Positions 1-11,070 of a DNA stretch of 64,000 bases are shown in pieces (position 1 is the stretch's first letter; each line of letters opens with the position of its first letter). A model generated the notes under the pieces. It worked only from the letters and a program-made list of their open reading frames with translations. It was not told the origin of the DNA and made no database searches. The DNA is taken from assembly GCA_021613535.1 (NCBI GenBank), contig CP075492.1:1-64000 (forward strand), given 5' to 3'. Position numbers and translations under genes: made by a program. The DNA is from Adineta vaga (taxonomy: Eukaryota > Rotifera).

Positions 1-1700
1 ACTTGTTAAAATGATAGGAAATAAATTTTGGTGGATAGTCATTCAATAATAGAGTTAATTCAATATGTAATCTTTCTTGATCAAAATCTTCTACATTTGA
101 ACAAAGACGTATTGCTCGAAAAAGAGCACCTTTAATTGTATTACGATGAACATGACGTGGATGATCCGATAAAAATGGAAGAATATACGGTGCAGCTGCT
201 GGTTTATGATAAACATTAGTTCTCAATTGTCCTTGATTATTATGTACTGATACATCAAGAAATTGAGCACTTAATCTTATTGTTTGAGTAATACTAATAT
301 TTTTATCTTTATGATTTGCATGATTGAGTAATGTATTAATTTCATCCGTAGAAAGATTAGCCGTCATAAAAACATCATCAATATATCTATAGAAAGATAT
401 AAGCAAAAAATAGATAGATAGATAGAAAGTTATCCTCTTACCGGCCATATAATTCATTATGAGCTTTTTGATGTTCAATTAATGATTGTTCCCATTTTAA
501 CATATAGATATTAGCTAAAGTCATAGTAAATGGTGATCCCATTGCTCCACCACGAATTTGTTTATAATATTTTCCTTCGTAAACAAAGGAATTTGTATCC
601 AATACTGCATTAGATAATTTCATCAGAGTATCAATTGTCATGCCATGAATTCTTCCATTACTTGCATGCATATTTAAAAATTGTTGTAAAGCAACTAGAG
701 CTCCATCTCTTGGTATCATTGTATACAAATCGGTCACATCAAATGTAATAAAATTTGTTGTTGGTGTTAGACGACCGATACTTTGATACAATGCCAATCG
801 TCGAATAAAATGAATGTCATTAATAAATGTAGTCTGCTTAGTTGCTTGATCAAATATTGGCCGAAGAACTTGATCTAAAAAATGTGATATACCTATGGCT
901 GGTGAATGTATCATGGAGATAATCGGTCTTAATGGTGTACCAATCTAAAAATAATTAAAAATTATATTTTTATTATCAATATATTTTAAATACGATTACT
1001 TTGTGTGGTTTTGGTAGAAAATAAAGATGAGGTAATTCAATTGTTTCAATATTTGGATACATCTTTAGTTTCCATAGATTACGATTAATAGCTTTATTCT
1101 TCAATAATAGAGTTAATAATCCTATAATATGTTGAAAATGATCTCTACATGGATTAATACCATTTTCAATTTCTTGATAAGCTTGAGTTTTTTCCATATA
1201 AGCCAATGATTTATTATGATAACTTTCAACGCTAGCTAAATGAAATACTTTACTTTTATCTGATCTTTGTATGACAATGTTATGTTTATTTCGTATACGT
1301 TTGATATTTTTATATCATTGTGTCTGTTCATATTGAGCGCGCTGCCGTAATAATTTCGGTCGTAATGGTGTTGTATGTGATAAAGTAAAGAGATTCTCAA
1401 TACCATCAAAAAATTCATTGGCTCGTTGATCAGATCCAGAAACGCAATTATCATGAAAACCATCTTTAAAACATTTGACAAGTGTTTCATATTCTTTTGT
1501 AATGATAACATCTACGGATAAATTTGAGAAATGACTTTGACAAGTTGGTATAAAAGGTGGACCATTTGCAAGAAATTCAATATAATTTGATGAAGGAATT
1601 GGAGCTACTTCAATGATTGGTGCTGATAAACGAATATGACTTAGTTTAGTAAAATGATTGCTCCGATGATTGTTGCACCAACCAGTTATTTTTCTTCTAT
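1..1700 (-). pseudogene. PLE reverse transcriptase core and thumb
   Basis: This part carries the RT signature of Penelope-like elements. The first stretch (1700-1000) has SDKSKVFHLAS and YFLPKPHK-type motifs. An intron of about 55 bp follows (GTAATC to TTTTTAG, about 999-946). The exon 945-438 begins at IGTPLRPI and includes FITFDVTDLYTMIP (RT motif A) and GGAMGSPFTMTLANIYM (motif B). A further intron of about 60 bp (about 437-400) separates this from YIDDVF, the catalytic YxDD motif, at about 399-382. Downstream are FLDV, TNVYHKP, LPFLSDHPRH and the NYP-like thumb motif. Placing an intron just before YxDD is notable. The copy is probably inactive because of the TGA at 1315-1317 and the frame change near 1700. 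Confidence 0.9.
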
Positions 1701-3367
1701 AAAAACACCATCGGAGCGTCGTCGAAAAAAAGACAATTTATGCTTGGTAATAATTCCATACGTTTAATAATATTTGATTGACGTGCTGCTATAGCATTGA
1801 GAATAGTAACAAATGGTTTTGGTAGTGGAACTTGTCCACCAACTGATTCAATGAGTTTCTTCTTTTCACATGCAATCATATTTGTTTGACTTCGAACTAT
1901 TTGTTCACTTGTATTAATTTCTAATGATATTAAATCATATTTAAATTGGGCAATCATCTTTTCACGTCGAGACAAGATTGTAGCACATACATCTGTATTT
2001 AATGGTAGATTATCAAGTAATTTTTCAATATTATCAATGGCATGATCGAGAACATTAAATGATACTGGTAATCTTCTTGTATAAAGACGTTTTTTTAATA
2101 TTGCCACATATTGTTCGGCTTGTTGTTTATCTAATGTTGTTTGCCATATAACTTTAGCTGAGATAATCTAAATATATAAATGTAGATTTATAACAACAAT
2201 GAAATCTTTCTCACTTGATCTTCAGATGGTTTTAAATCATAAAATGTTTGTACTAAATGATAATCATTCGCATCAAATTCTAATATAGATTTTTTTCGTT
2301 GAAAATCAGCTGCCAATTTATGTTGACCTCTACGTACCAATGCAGGAATTATCATTGATAATCTTTGTAGATCAACAGATTGGCCAATTTGTAATTCCGT
2401 ATGTTGATTCAATGAGATTTCTATTTGTTTTAATTGTTCAATAGTTGTTTCTCGATATTTTTCTATGTTTTTCTCTGTTACAAATTGAACACTGTTTAAT
2501 TTATTCTCTTTTAGAAATTGTTTGGATAATTTCATTGACCATACTTTGGAAGTGACCATAATAGTATAATAATTCTCCCAATACTCTTGTTTCAATCTTA
2601 AATAGAATAAATTATTGACAATTTGAGCATATTCACGAGCATATTGTAATTTTTCAGGTGTATCCAGTGATTGAATTGTATGTTCAGCACCTTCTAAAGC
2701 TGTTGATAACATCTTTTTAAATATATGATCTGGTGTACTTAAATAATTTGGCTTCATATCTAATCTTGATGTAGTACTTGTTGTGGTGGTGGTGGTGGTG
2801 GTGGTAGTATCATCAACAACAGCAAATGTGACTGAACGATGTCGTTTTTCTTTTGGTTGTGTGATTGAAATTGTGCTAATCGATGCAGTAACGCCTGTTG
2901 GTCGAGTTTCTCGTTTCCTTTTGACTATTTTGGACTGAACATCATGATGTACATCTGATTGCTCCTATTATATATTTTTTTATGATATTAATAGACAAAT
3001 AGTATTCATATTTATAGAAAATATACATTACCGGAAGAGTCAATGAATTATTCTCTTCTTGTGTTTCATTGACAAGTTGATGTGATGAAGCACTATATGT
3101 TTCAATCATTGTTGCAATTGTTTCATCATTTATTCCTTGATTCTTCAATTTTGATCTAAATCTCTGTAATTTACGATTTCCACGAGACCTTTTCTTCTTT
3201 TTCTTCTTCTTCTGCTTCAATTCTTCTTCTTGTTCTTGTTGAATTGTTGGTGTATTCTCTGCTGTCGAAAGAATAAGTTGTTGTCTATCGTCTGACTTGG
3301 AATGAGTAGAATTATTTTTATTAGTTTCATTATTATTAGTAGTTGTAGTATTATCATCATCAGCCAT
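1..3367 (-). mobile_element. Athena-like Penelope retroelement (PLE), decayed, runs off the left edge
   Basis: A minus-strand PLE read from the ATG at 3367 towards base 1. The N-terminal exon (3367 to about 3032) is Asn/Thr-rich, then has a run of lysines and the motif GNRKLQRFR. The next exons (about 2967-2190 and 2167-1697) hold a helical region found upstream of RT in bdelloid PLEs and the FFDDAP motif. The RT follows in pieces at about 1700-1000, 945-438 and 400-1. Splice signals are visible as donors GTAATG, GTGAGA, GTAATC and GTAAGA. The copy is damaged: the frame changes in a short T run near 1700-1710, and a TGA lies in frame at 1315-1317. No GIY-YIG domain is visible, as expected for Athena elements, but the 3' end is outside the window. 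PLE identity is secure; Athena membership is inferred from family knowledge. Confidence 0.9.
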
Positions 3368-3499
3368 CTTGAGAGGGAAGCAAAAAATGAATATCTAAAA
3401 TTTAAAAACTAACCAAAATTGAGAAATGAAAAGCTTTCATTAAGAATATTTTAAATGAATTGAAAGTTTTTTGATAATAAAAAACATGATCAATATTTT

Positions 3500-3910
3500 T
3501 CTAAAGTTCTTTTTTCTATTCATAATATTGATTTTGATGCACACAATTGTTTTGATTTGAATTTATAAAAACATTGAATACGTTCATAAATCAGATTAAT
3601 CATTATCTTCGATAATACTTGATTCTGTTCAACAGATGAATGTCGTTGATTGGACCATATTTCCTTAATAGTACAAAGGAGAAGGTGTTGTATGAATATC
3701 ATCAATATTATAGCGATGGAAATTGCGTTCAATATTTGTATTGCTCATAGGCTTCATAATACAATAAAAATGATGAATAATTTCTTTTTAAAGGAAAGAT
3801 AATAACATATTATATTTGAATCTGTTGGACGAATGATTTGTTCTGATTTTTCATTATCAGTATTACCAATGGATATATTTTGTTTATTTGAAAGATCATC
3901 CATGTTATTT
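3500..3910 (-). pseudogene. Short coding-looking fragments upstream of the PLE
   Basis: Minus-strand reading from an ATG near 3902 gives a hydrophilic start (MDDLSNKQNISIG...), and a second piece near 3750-3670 reads MSNTNIERNFHRY in another frame before a TAA. A further open stretch continues to 3520. Composition looks protein-coding, but the frames do not join without introns or indels and I recognise no family. They could be remnant exons of a small PLE-associated gene or chance ORFs in AT-rich DNA. Confidence 0.2.
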
Positions 3911-4644
3911 TTTCTACAGTTTCTTGTAATTATAAAATTATAATTTAATTATCTAAAATAAATCACGCTAAAAACAACAATTTAAATGTTCCAGTAAATC
4001 ATTTAAATCATACAGTTTATTATTGTATATTTTATAGAAGAAAGAGTTTGTGATATTTAAAAACGAGTCAATCCAATTCTAACTATATTATAAAACTAAA
4101 TGTGAATAGAATAAAAATAATGCAGTGATCTATATAAGATGCTTCACATATATATATATATATATATAGATGGGTGAGTGAGCGAGCGAGAGAGAGAGAG
4201 AGAGAGATTCTTGGATTTTTCTCATTGGTGAAAAATTAGATATGCATAGATGAAAGAGATAATATAAACAATTATATCACATGATTGAATTCATAAGTGA
4301 TGTCATCAAGAATTTGATAGACATTGTATTCTGATAAATATTAATGAGATGAAAGTAAACAAATACAGATATCTAAATATAATAATACCACTAAGTTATA
4401 CCTAGATTGGAAACCAAATAGATGATAGAGTTAATCTGAAAAAAAATGAATAAATGATGATTAATACATATGAAAGTGAAGCAAAATGAGTTACCAATAA
4501 AACACATAATTAATAGTAGCAGATGATTAAATGAATTGAAAACAATAAATGAGAATGTATGTATGAATAAAAATAAAAAGGAAATAACAACAAAAATTGT
4601 ATGTTCAAAAGTCTTCAATATTTAGAATTAAATAGAAGAGAAAG
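3911..4644. other. AT-rich spacer with simple repeats
   Basis: No convincing gene. It contains a (TA)n run at about 4150-4168 followed by a GAGCGAGCGAG and (GA)n tract to about 4207. The short hydrophobic minus-strand ORF at 4391-4618 looks like a low-complexity chance frame. Confidence 0.6.
4150..4207. repeat. (TA)n and (GA)n microsatellite
   Basis: An uninterrupted TATATA run leads into GTGAGTGAGCGAGCGAG and a GA dinucleotide run. It is a simple repeat with no coding signal. Confidence 0.9.
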
Positions 4645-5388
4645 TCAAGTATGCAAAAATGAGATAATTTTTTGTGTACGATTTTCTATGTTTACACGAC
4701 GAGCTTCGATAATGGCACACATGAGAGGATCGAATTCGTGGGAAAATGGCATTTGATATGATTGATGATTATCAGTGCTCATGAATGTTATTGTTGTATT
4801 ACTTCGTTTGTTATTTGATGAATTGAATTTTTTTTCATGAATCTGACGTTGACAATATTTTCGTTTTCCACGCCAAATTTTTTCGGCTTTGATTTTCTAA
4901 AACGAAAAGATACAAATCAGTATGCTATAGTAAAGTTGAGAAGAAGAAAAAGAATAACGAATTACTTGATTTTCTGTCGGATGAAGTTCATAGAATGATT
5001 TCACCAGTTGAATTTCGTCAGCATCAACTGGTAACATACTTTTCTTCTGTTCAAATCTTGTATGTAATTCTTTTAAACCATTTTCAATGAGAACTCGCAG
5101 CGTATCCGATATTATATGCATTATTTCATGGGTTGATGTTTTATCAGATACCAACGAGTGATAACAAGAATATTGTTGTTGTAAATGAATTCGTAGTTGT
5201 TGACAGATTTTATTGAGTTTGTTTTCGGTTAATTTTTGTCGATGTCGAATATTATGTTCAGTTCGAGGATAATCCCAATTGATTGAACATCGCTTTGTGA
5301 GATTCTTTGGCATTCTTGATAACCATTGGACGGCAAATAAAAGTCTATCTGTGACATGTTGCCAGTAATCTTTTTCCATTTCCAACTG
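4645..5388 (-). pseudogene. Second PLE fragment, N-terminal region only
   Basis: A minus-strand fragment paralogous to the N-terminal part of the PLE at 1-3367. The conserved block FEQKKSMLPVDADEIQLVKS ending in FYELHPTENQ matches the block FQRKKSILEFDANDYHLVQT ending in FYDLKPSEDQ of the other copy, and both are followed by a splice donor at the same place. A second exon (about 4897-4645) reads IKAEKIWRGKRKYCQRQ and ends at a TGA. A splice acceptor TTTCAG just upstream of the LEMEKDYWQ stretch suggests an intron beginning before 5388. The RT half is absent. A piggyBac insertion at 5403-5406 now separates it from whatever lay upstream. It was probably an independent PLE copy, truncated before the neighbouring copy was placed beside it. 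Confidence 0.7.
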
Positions 5389-5406
5389 AAATCTCATACA
5401 CATTAA

Positions 5407-5421
5407 CCCTTTCAGGACCGG
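5407..5421 (+). repeat. piggyBac left terminal inverted repeat
   Basis: CCCTTTCAGGACCGG directly inside TTAA at 5403-5406; it pairs with the right end at 7760-7774 with one mismatch. Confidence 0.95.
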
Positions 5422-5496
5422 CTTATTTTGAGGAAAAAATACAGTTATAATGTTCTTTAAAATGCTTTATTTTTGTGAGATGTATCAAAAAGAGCA

Positions 5497-7149
5497 TCAA
5501 AAAGCTTTCAAAGTGTGATATTCTTTGAAACAAGTAGGATTGCACAGTGGAACATCACAGTCCGGACAATAAAACCTTGTAACACTCCGTTTTTTCTCCC
5601 GCTTGACTGAATGACTGCAGACGAAACAGCGTTTCTTGACATTAGTGCCAGGAATAAAAGCGATGAAATGACGAGCAGAGAGGCGTAGCGGACAATCGAT
5701 TGGTGGTCTTCCTTTCGTCTGTGGCCGCATTGATCCATATTCTTCAATGAGTTCTCGAGCAAGTTCAAGACGAAATTCCGAAAGTTCGAGATTTTTGTGG
5801 GTTTTTATCTTGTACATGGCATAAGAGTTCTGCACAGTGATATCAAATAAATGAAAAAACAATTTCTTGTACCATTTGATTGTTTTTCTTAGACATTCTG
5901 AGAAACTGGTTTGCATGTCCACTTGGTCCACTGCTCCCATATTTTTGTTATATTGTACAATACAATGAGGTTTCTTGATTTTTTGGCCTGTTTCTCTATC
6001 ATTCTTACCAGTTTCTACCATGACAGATTTGTGCGCGGTAGTAAGCATGTGCACCTCTCTTTTGTCCATCCATTTGAGTGCTAAAAGTTCACCAGTTGTT
6101 TGATATTCCTGTTGACCCTTTGCCAGCTTTCCAAACATTGGCATCCCATTTCTTGTTCTTTTCACAGTTCCACAAGATTTCGTTTTCTCCTCCAGTAATC
6201 TTTCAAATAATGTCGGGCTGGAATACCAATTATCAATGAAGAGTGTATGATTTTTCTTCAAATAATTTTTCATCAATGTTAGTATTACTGAACCTGATAT
6301 TCCAACCTCGGGATAATTGTCAATTTCTGTTTCTGCTCCAGTGTAAACGATGAAGTTCAGAACGAATTTGGTCTCACAGTCGCATAACAGGAAGAGCTTT
6401 ACACCAAAACGATGTCTTTTCGACGGAATGTATTGCTTAAAACTGAGGCGACCTTTCCAAAGCATCAGGCTCTCATCAATACACAAATTTTCCCATGGAA
6501 TTATTGCTTTTCCAAATTTCTTTTTCAAATTTTCGATAATTGGGTGGATCTTTCGTAGTTTGCCTTCTTGCTCTGTGTTATTATCAGCAATGTGAAGATA
6601 TCGCAGAACAGAAAGATACCTGTTCCTTGTGAAAAGCTCGCCGAAAATTGGTGTTGTTATCAGCTTATCCGTTGACCAATAATCTTTTATGCGATTCTTT
6701 TGATTTAATCCCATCAAAATAGTGGTAGCGAAAAAGATATACATTTCTTCCACATTAGTGTCGTACCAGGCGGCAGTTTTTTCAATATTTGGTGTTGCAT
6801 TTTGTTGTTGATAATTGTTAGTTTCTTCAACAATTATTTCCATTAGCTCGTTGTCAAAAAAAGCTTTGAAATAGTCAGATGGATTGTTTCCTTCGATTTC
6901 AAATTCTTCGTTGACACCTGATGCTTTATCGGAAAATTTCAAGTCCTTGAGTTTGAAGCCACACTGACTCCACTTTCTGGGAGCACGTTTTTTCCGAATA
7001 GTCGGTGATGCAATGTCCTTTTCTTCATCTTCTTCACTGGTTGAGGACATATGTAAATCGTCAAATTCTGTTGCTAAGTCTGATTCCGAATCGTCGAAAA
7101 TTTCGTCGATTTCCATTGGATTGAGCTTCTTTTTTCTTGAAGTTGCCAT
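5497..7149 (-). CDS. piggyBac transposase (DDD type)
   Basis: A 550-aa single-exon ORF. The N-terminus is acidic (residues about 14-46) followed by a basic patch RKKRAPRKW. The DDE_Tnp_1_7-type core carries the three expected aspartates: D225 in CIDESLMLWKGR, D306 in LFIDNWYSSP and D408 in NMGAVDQVD. The C-terminus is a cysteine-rich zinc-binding domain (about residues 509-545: CFVC, CPDC, CNPTC and a His) as in active piggyBac transposases. Length and order match the family. It should excise and reinsert its element at TTAA sites without footprint. The start is the ATG preceding a short basic stretch; no earlier ATG is needed. No stop or frame break is visible. Confidence 0.97.
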   Translation of the reverse strand: MATSRKKKLNPMEIDEIFDDSESDLATEFDDLHMSSTSEEDEEKDIASPTIRKKRAPRKWSQCGFKLKDLKFSDKASGVNEEFEIEGNNPSDYFKAFFDNELMEIIVEETNNYQQQNATPNIEKTAAWYDTNVEEMYIFFATTILMGLNQKNRIKDYWSTDKLITTPIFGELFTRNRYLSVLRYLHIADNNTEQEGKLRKIHPIIENLKKKFGKAIIPWENLCIDESLMLWKGRLSFKQYIPSKRHRFGVKLFLLCDCETKFVLNFIVYTGAETEIDNYPEVGISGSVILTLMKNYLKKNHTLFIDNWYSSPTLFERLLEEKTKSCGTVKRTRNGMPMFGKLAKGQQEYQTTGELLALKWMDKREVHMLTTAHKSVMVETGKNDRETGQKIKKPHCIVQYNKNMGAVDQVDMQTSFSECLRKTIKWYKKLFFHLFDITVQNSYAMYKIKTHKNLELSEFRLELARELIEEYGSMRPQTKGRPPIDCPLRLSARHFIAFIPGTNVKKRCFVCSHSVKREKKRSVTRFYCPDCDVPLCNPTCFKEYHTLKAF

Positions 7150-7742
7150 ATGTAAATGAAACCTGTTAGTTAGCGTTTTACTAATCGAAATAATTATGTA
7201 TATATAATATTTGATATATAATATATGTTACTTCTGCTTTTATTATAGAAAATCAACAACTATATATACGATTTGAAAAGTTCAACTAGAAGCGAAAAGA
7301 AGAATCTATATGACGTGATGGAAAATCAGTTGACAGAGTACATTTGATCAGATGGAAGAGCATATGATGTCATCATATGTTCATATGGTAGATAACACTG
7401 TGCACATGACGTCATGTATATATGTACGCAAAAGAACGAAAAAAGATATATGATGACGTCATGGCAACAATGGTAATAGTACATATATGAAGACATTGCA
7501 TAGCAAACTGATAAAGTACGAATTGTGAACTCTTTATGTATCTAATTTTTTTGTCAGTATCTCTTTATAACTATCTAATAGATGATGAACGAGAGGAAAA
7601 AATCCATGAAGTATAAATGAGAATAAGAAAAAAGAAAATACTAATAATAACACGGACGTTTAAAACAACATCCACAATATTTACTTCAAAGAAACACGAA
7701 AAAGGTCGAATTTTTACACACAAGACCACATGAAAGCTCAAT
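7150..7742. other. piggyBac 5' noncoding region
   Basis: About 590 bp between the transposase start and the subterminal palindrome, without coding signal. It should contain the transposase promoter; no specific box can be assigned. Several CATATG/TGACGTCAT-like palindromic words occur near 7365-7460. Confidence 0.5.
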
Positions 7743-7774
7743 GGCACTTTAAAGTGCCACCGGTCCCGAAAGGG
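7743..7774 (-). repeat. piggyBac right terminal inverted repeat and subterminal palindrome
   Basis: The terminal 15 bases (7760-7774) mirror the left end. Immediately inside is the palindrome GGCACTTTAAAGTGCC (7743-7758), a possible transposase-binding or hairpin site. TTAA follows at 7775-7778. Confidence 0.93.
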
Positions 7775-8029
7775 TTAATATTATTTTCATCGGCATTGAA
7801 CTTACTTATCGATAAATCATATAAATAAAGCACATGCCAATGGTTGCTTATATGTGAGCAAAAATTAATGCTATTAAAGAAAATATTCTCAATATTCAAC
7901 ATTGAGGTTACGTCTTTTTTTCTTTCACAAAAATTTTCAAATAATCAAGAGAAACTTTTTTCAAAGTAATAACAACCAACAACTACTGTTTCAAGAAAGA
8001 AAATACCTATATTGTTCCTAAACATTCTT

Positions 8030-9476
8030 CTACTGTTTGTGTTTTTTAGATGCAAACACATTTCCAATTGCATTATGTAAAATATATCTGTTAACATCAC
8101 GTTGATCAGGACGTAAAAGTTTAGCTAATTCTAAATTAAAAAAAAAGCGATGATTTCTTTTCATGATAATTGTCACTAAAATTACCTTTTATATCAGATT
8201 TTCGTTAACTCGACATTTTCTTAATAGACATACGAGCTTGTACACGAATATCAGGATACAAAAACTTTGTAATTAAACGACATGTTTTTGTAATATCTGT
8301 ATCATGTTTACATTCTTTTAACTGTTTATTTGACATTTTCAACCGTCGACAAATTTTTGTAATTTTTTGATCCTCTATATTCATTGGATCATTATCAATT
8401 GTTTGAGTATATTTAGAAGAAACGTTTGGTTTCGAACGAGAATGTCTATTTAAAAAAATTTGATTTTAATATGTGATAATTAAATGAATAACCTACTTTG
8501 GTCTCCAATGAGACTTATAATAATTAATTTCTTCTTTTAGAGGAAGGTTCTCTCCAACAATTGTATCAAATGATTTATAAGACGAACCGTTATATTCATT
8601 CTTGTTTGAACAACCTATACAAAATTGAACAATTAGATTAGGATAAATTATACATATGAATCAATATCAGTTTTTATTCTGTAACGAAATATGTTTAAAG
8701 TATCACTTTTTTTATTTATACTTTTATAGTTATTTCTTATTCATATGCAATTACTGGTATTGTTCTTAAATATTATCTAATCCTTTCAAAGCCTACTAGT
8801 ATTACCTGATGAAGTTGATGATCGAAAGAGATCTTTATTTGTTGAAAATGATAATACTGATGTGGATATTGATTTATCAACATTAGGAACAATTTCAATT
8901 GACGAATGAGTCACTCCATCTGGAATTTCTAAAATATCCATGAATATATTGTTATTAGTGATGTAATCTATCCATCACATTAGTACATACGATCAGTTGT
9001 ATATGAAGATTTATTAGAATGTTCATCAATAAAAATAATATCATTTTCAGGATTTATACTTGATGAAACCTGTTTTTCATTATTTGTTTCAACATTTGTT
9101 GATTGACAATTTTTACGATTTGGTAAATCAAATTCATCTTCATCTGAACAGAAAAAACTACTTTTATTTATTTATTCATACAATAATTTTTGACTCACCA
9201 GATGTATGTAAATAATTATTTCTTAATGAAATCAATCGATGATGGACCTTTTTACGTAAATAAAGAACTTTATGATTGACCAACATTATCGACTTGTCAA
9301 TTGTTTTTCTTCTTGCCGTGATTGTAAAAAAATAAAGAAAATAATCTGAAAGACATAAATACTGGAAATTGTAAATAAAATTAAAGCGGACCTTCGAAAT
9401 ATACTGATTTCCTCGATATAAATTAAAATAATAACAAACATTGAACAGCAATACGATGGGAAACATGTTCAAAACT
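8030..9476 (-). pseudogene. Multi-exon gene of unknown function, one nonsense codon
   Basis: Minus-strand exons with clean GT/AG borders can be read at about 9345-9199, 9143-9001, 8928-8806, 8614-8497, 8445-8186 and 8130-8030, with introns of 55-190 bp. The first exons are hydrophobic and then basic. The middle is low-complexity Ser/Asn/Asp. The last two exons form a small helical domain: QKITKICRRLKMSNKQLKEC, then TKTCRLITKFLYPDIRV, then RYILHNAIGNVFASKKHK before the TAG at 8030. The layout resembles a BEN-type DNA-binding domain and the gene at 60.2-61.3 kb, but the match is weak. A TAA at 8205-8207 interrupts the domain in frame, so this copy is probably dead unless another splice is used. 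Function is not known. Confidence 0.55.
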
Positions 9477-9531
9477 ATACATTTGGTGTTAATGGAAAAA
9501 AATTGGAGGTCATGATATTAATATGAATAGA

Positions 9532-9599
9532 TGTCGTACAAATATATATATATAGGATTAATGTGCCAACAAAAGTGGTAGACGTCCTTTTGTACGACA
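9532..9599. repeat. Short inverted repeat
   Basis: TGTCGTACAAA (9532-9542) is mirrored by TTTTGTACGACA (9588-9599) with about 45 bp between. It could be a very short palindromic element or the edge of a larger element beginning in TG. Confidence 0.6.
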
Positions 9600-10348
9600 C
9601 CCCTTACATATATGTCTCAATAATATTTGATCTGCTATCATATCATTTCCTTTTTCTTGTTCTTTTTCTTTATCTCTCTCTTTCAGTGTGTTTTCTCTCT
9701 ATACATTTTTCTTGATATTTCTCTTTCTCTCCTCTTCTCTTTTGTACTCGCTCTTGCTCTCTCATTGAAGGTCTCTCGGATATCATAAAAAAAGAAGTTA
9801 GTTGTAGACGGATACTAATAGGAGTTAGCTGTGTCTAGACTTCTACGTTAGTCGTTTACAACTATACACATATACACAGTGTGCTAGACGTATCTTGATA
9901 TCGAAGTTAGTTATAGTCGTTATAGTTGACTCTGAAAATGGAATAGGAGTCTGAACCTGCTCAATCTCAAACTATATTCATTTGTGAACTTTGTTATTAT
10001 TTTTCATTATCATTAAACAATAAATCATCACGTCTCGGTGTTGTCCGAACGCTCTGAACTATTTGACGTCTCTTGATTTATATTCATCTATCAGAAGTAG
10101 ATTCCGTTACAGTAGGTTGGTGTATTGTCCTACTGAGTCAGAAGATAGAGAAAAGGGGCGAGAATATCACAATAGGTAGGTTGGTGTTGTCTTACGGAGA
10201 AGACAGGTGCAGTTTCTAATTCAACTGTGACAGAGGTGAGAGAGAGAAGTATTTCCTATGAATATCAAGACCTGGCCAGGCTTGCATTCATGCGATTCGA
10301 TATTCAAAGGAAATATTTTAATCTTTATGATCCTTAGTCTCAGTTACA

Positions 10349-10381
10349 CCCCGGAGGGTATCTCATCGATACCCTTTGGGG
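10349..10381. repeat. Strong hairpin
   Basis: Perfect arms GGGTATC (10356-10362) and GATACCC (10368-10374) close a 5-nt loop, extended outside by CCCC (10349-10352) and GGGG (10378-10381). Role unknown. Confidence 0.75.
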
Positions 10382-10594
10382 ATTTACAGGTAGCTGTTCT
10401 TAAAATTAGATCTGCACGTACAGGGATCACTTGAAAATATATAGATGATTTGCGAGAAGGAGAGGATGTGTAAGAAGAATCAGTGATTTCCTACAATCAT
10501 TGGTATGCAGAAAAGGAACGATGTTCTATTTGTTATTTCGCGATCTTGCAGTCATTGCAAGAATTCGCATATTGGTTCACATAATACGGCGATT

Positions 10595-10650
10595 AAGATT
10601 GATTATTGATGGATAGTTGACTTTCTTGTTCAACTATTCATTTCAATCTT
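10595..10650. repeat. Imperfect hairpin
   Basis: AAGATTGA and ATGGATAGTTGA on the left are mirrored by TCAACTATTCAT and TCAATCTT on the right around a short loop. A second hairpin, TTAGTTACAT/ATGTAACTAA, lies at 10776-10813. Confidence 0.65.
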
Positions 10651-10999
10651 GACCGTCCTTTTTTTTATCGAAAATCTTCGAAAAAAAGTACTCATTTGTT
10701 CAAGAAGTCATGAACGGTACGAAACATTGCCAAAGATTTAAAATAGGATGGCAATAAAAGTCACATGAACTTACGTTAGTTACATATCTAGATCATCTAT
10801 GAAATGTAACTAAGTGTTGTCTTCTTCTATACAGGGTTGAAAACTAAAATGACCACTGATATATTTCTTGAGACTATCGAGTCGAAGCACCTAGGAAAAG
10901 TACATCGTCCGCTCTGCCTCGCAGAATATGCTCAGTTGGTCGTGGTAGCTGTTGTTGGCTTTTCATTCTATATATGAACAAGTTCCATAAAAACATAAA

Positions 11000-11070
11000 G
11001 CCACCTGATGAGGCCCTTCAGCAAGGCCGAAACCGCAAACATGCATCTGAAATCAATTTTAATTTGCGTA
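11000..11070 (+). ncRNA. Hammerhead-ribozyme-like motif, incomplete
   Basis: The core CTGATGA (11005-11011) is followed by stem II GGCC (11012-11015), a 9-nt loop CTTCAGCAA, the partner GGCC (11025-11028) and GAAA (11029-11032), which is the hammerhead core order. Stem III could form between CGCAAA (11034-11039) and TTTGCG (11063-11068). I cannot find a good stem I, so cleavage activity is doubtful. The loop resembles that of the minus-strand motif at 35.5 kb, suggesting the same element family. Confidence 0.4.

Larger units (their letters stand above)
5407..7774 (-). mobile_element. Complete piggyBac transposon
   Basis: A 2,368-bp element bounded by TTAA on both sides (5403-5406 and 7775-7778), the target duplication expected of piggyBac. 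The ends match as inverted repeats: CCCTTTCAGGACCGG at the left and the complement of CCCTTTCGGGACCGG at the right, one mismatch in 15. A 16-bp perfect palindrome lies just inside the right end (7743-7758). One intact transposase gene fills most of the element on the minus strand. Intact ORF, clean ends and intact target duplication suggest a recent and possibly mobile copy. Confidence 0.96.

Noticed and set aside
9780-10110. Possible solo LTR ending in GTTACA
   Set aside because: No second copy, target duplication, PBS or PPT is visible in the window. Kept only as a remark.
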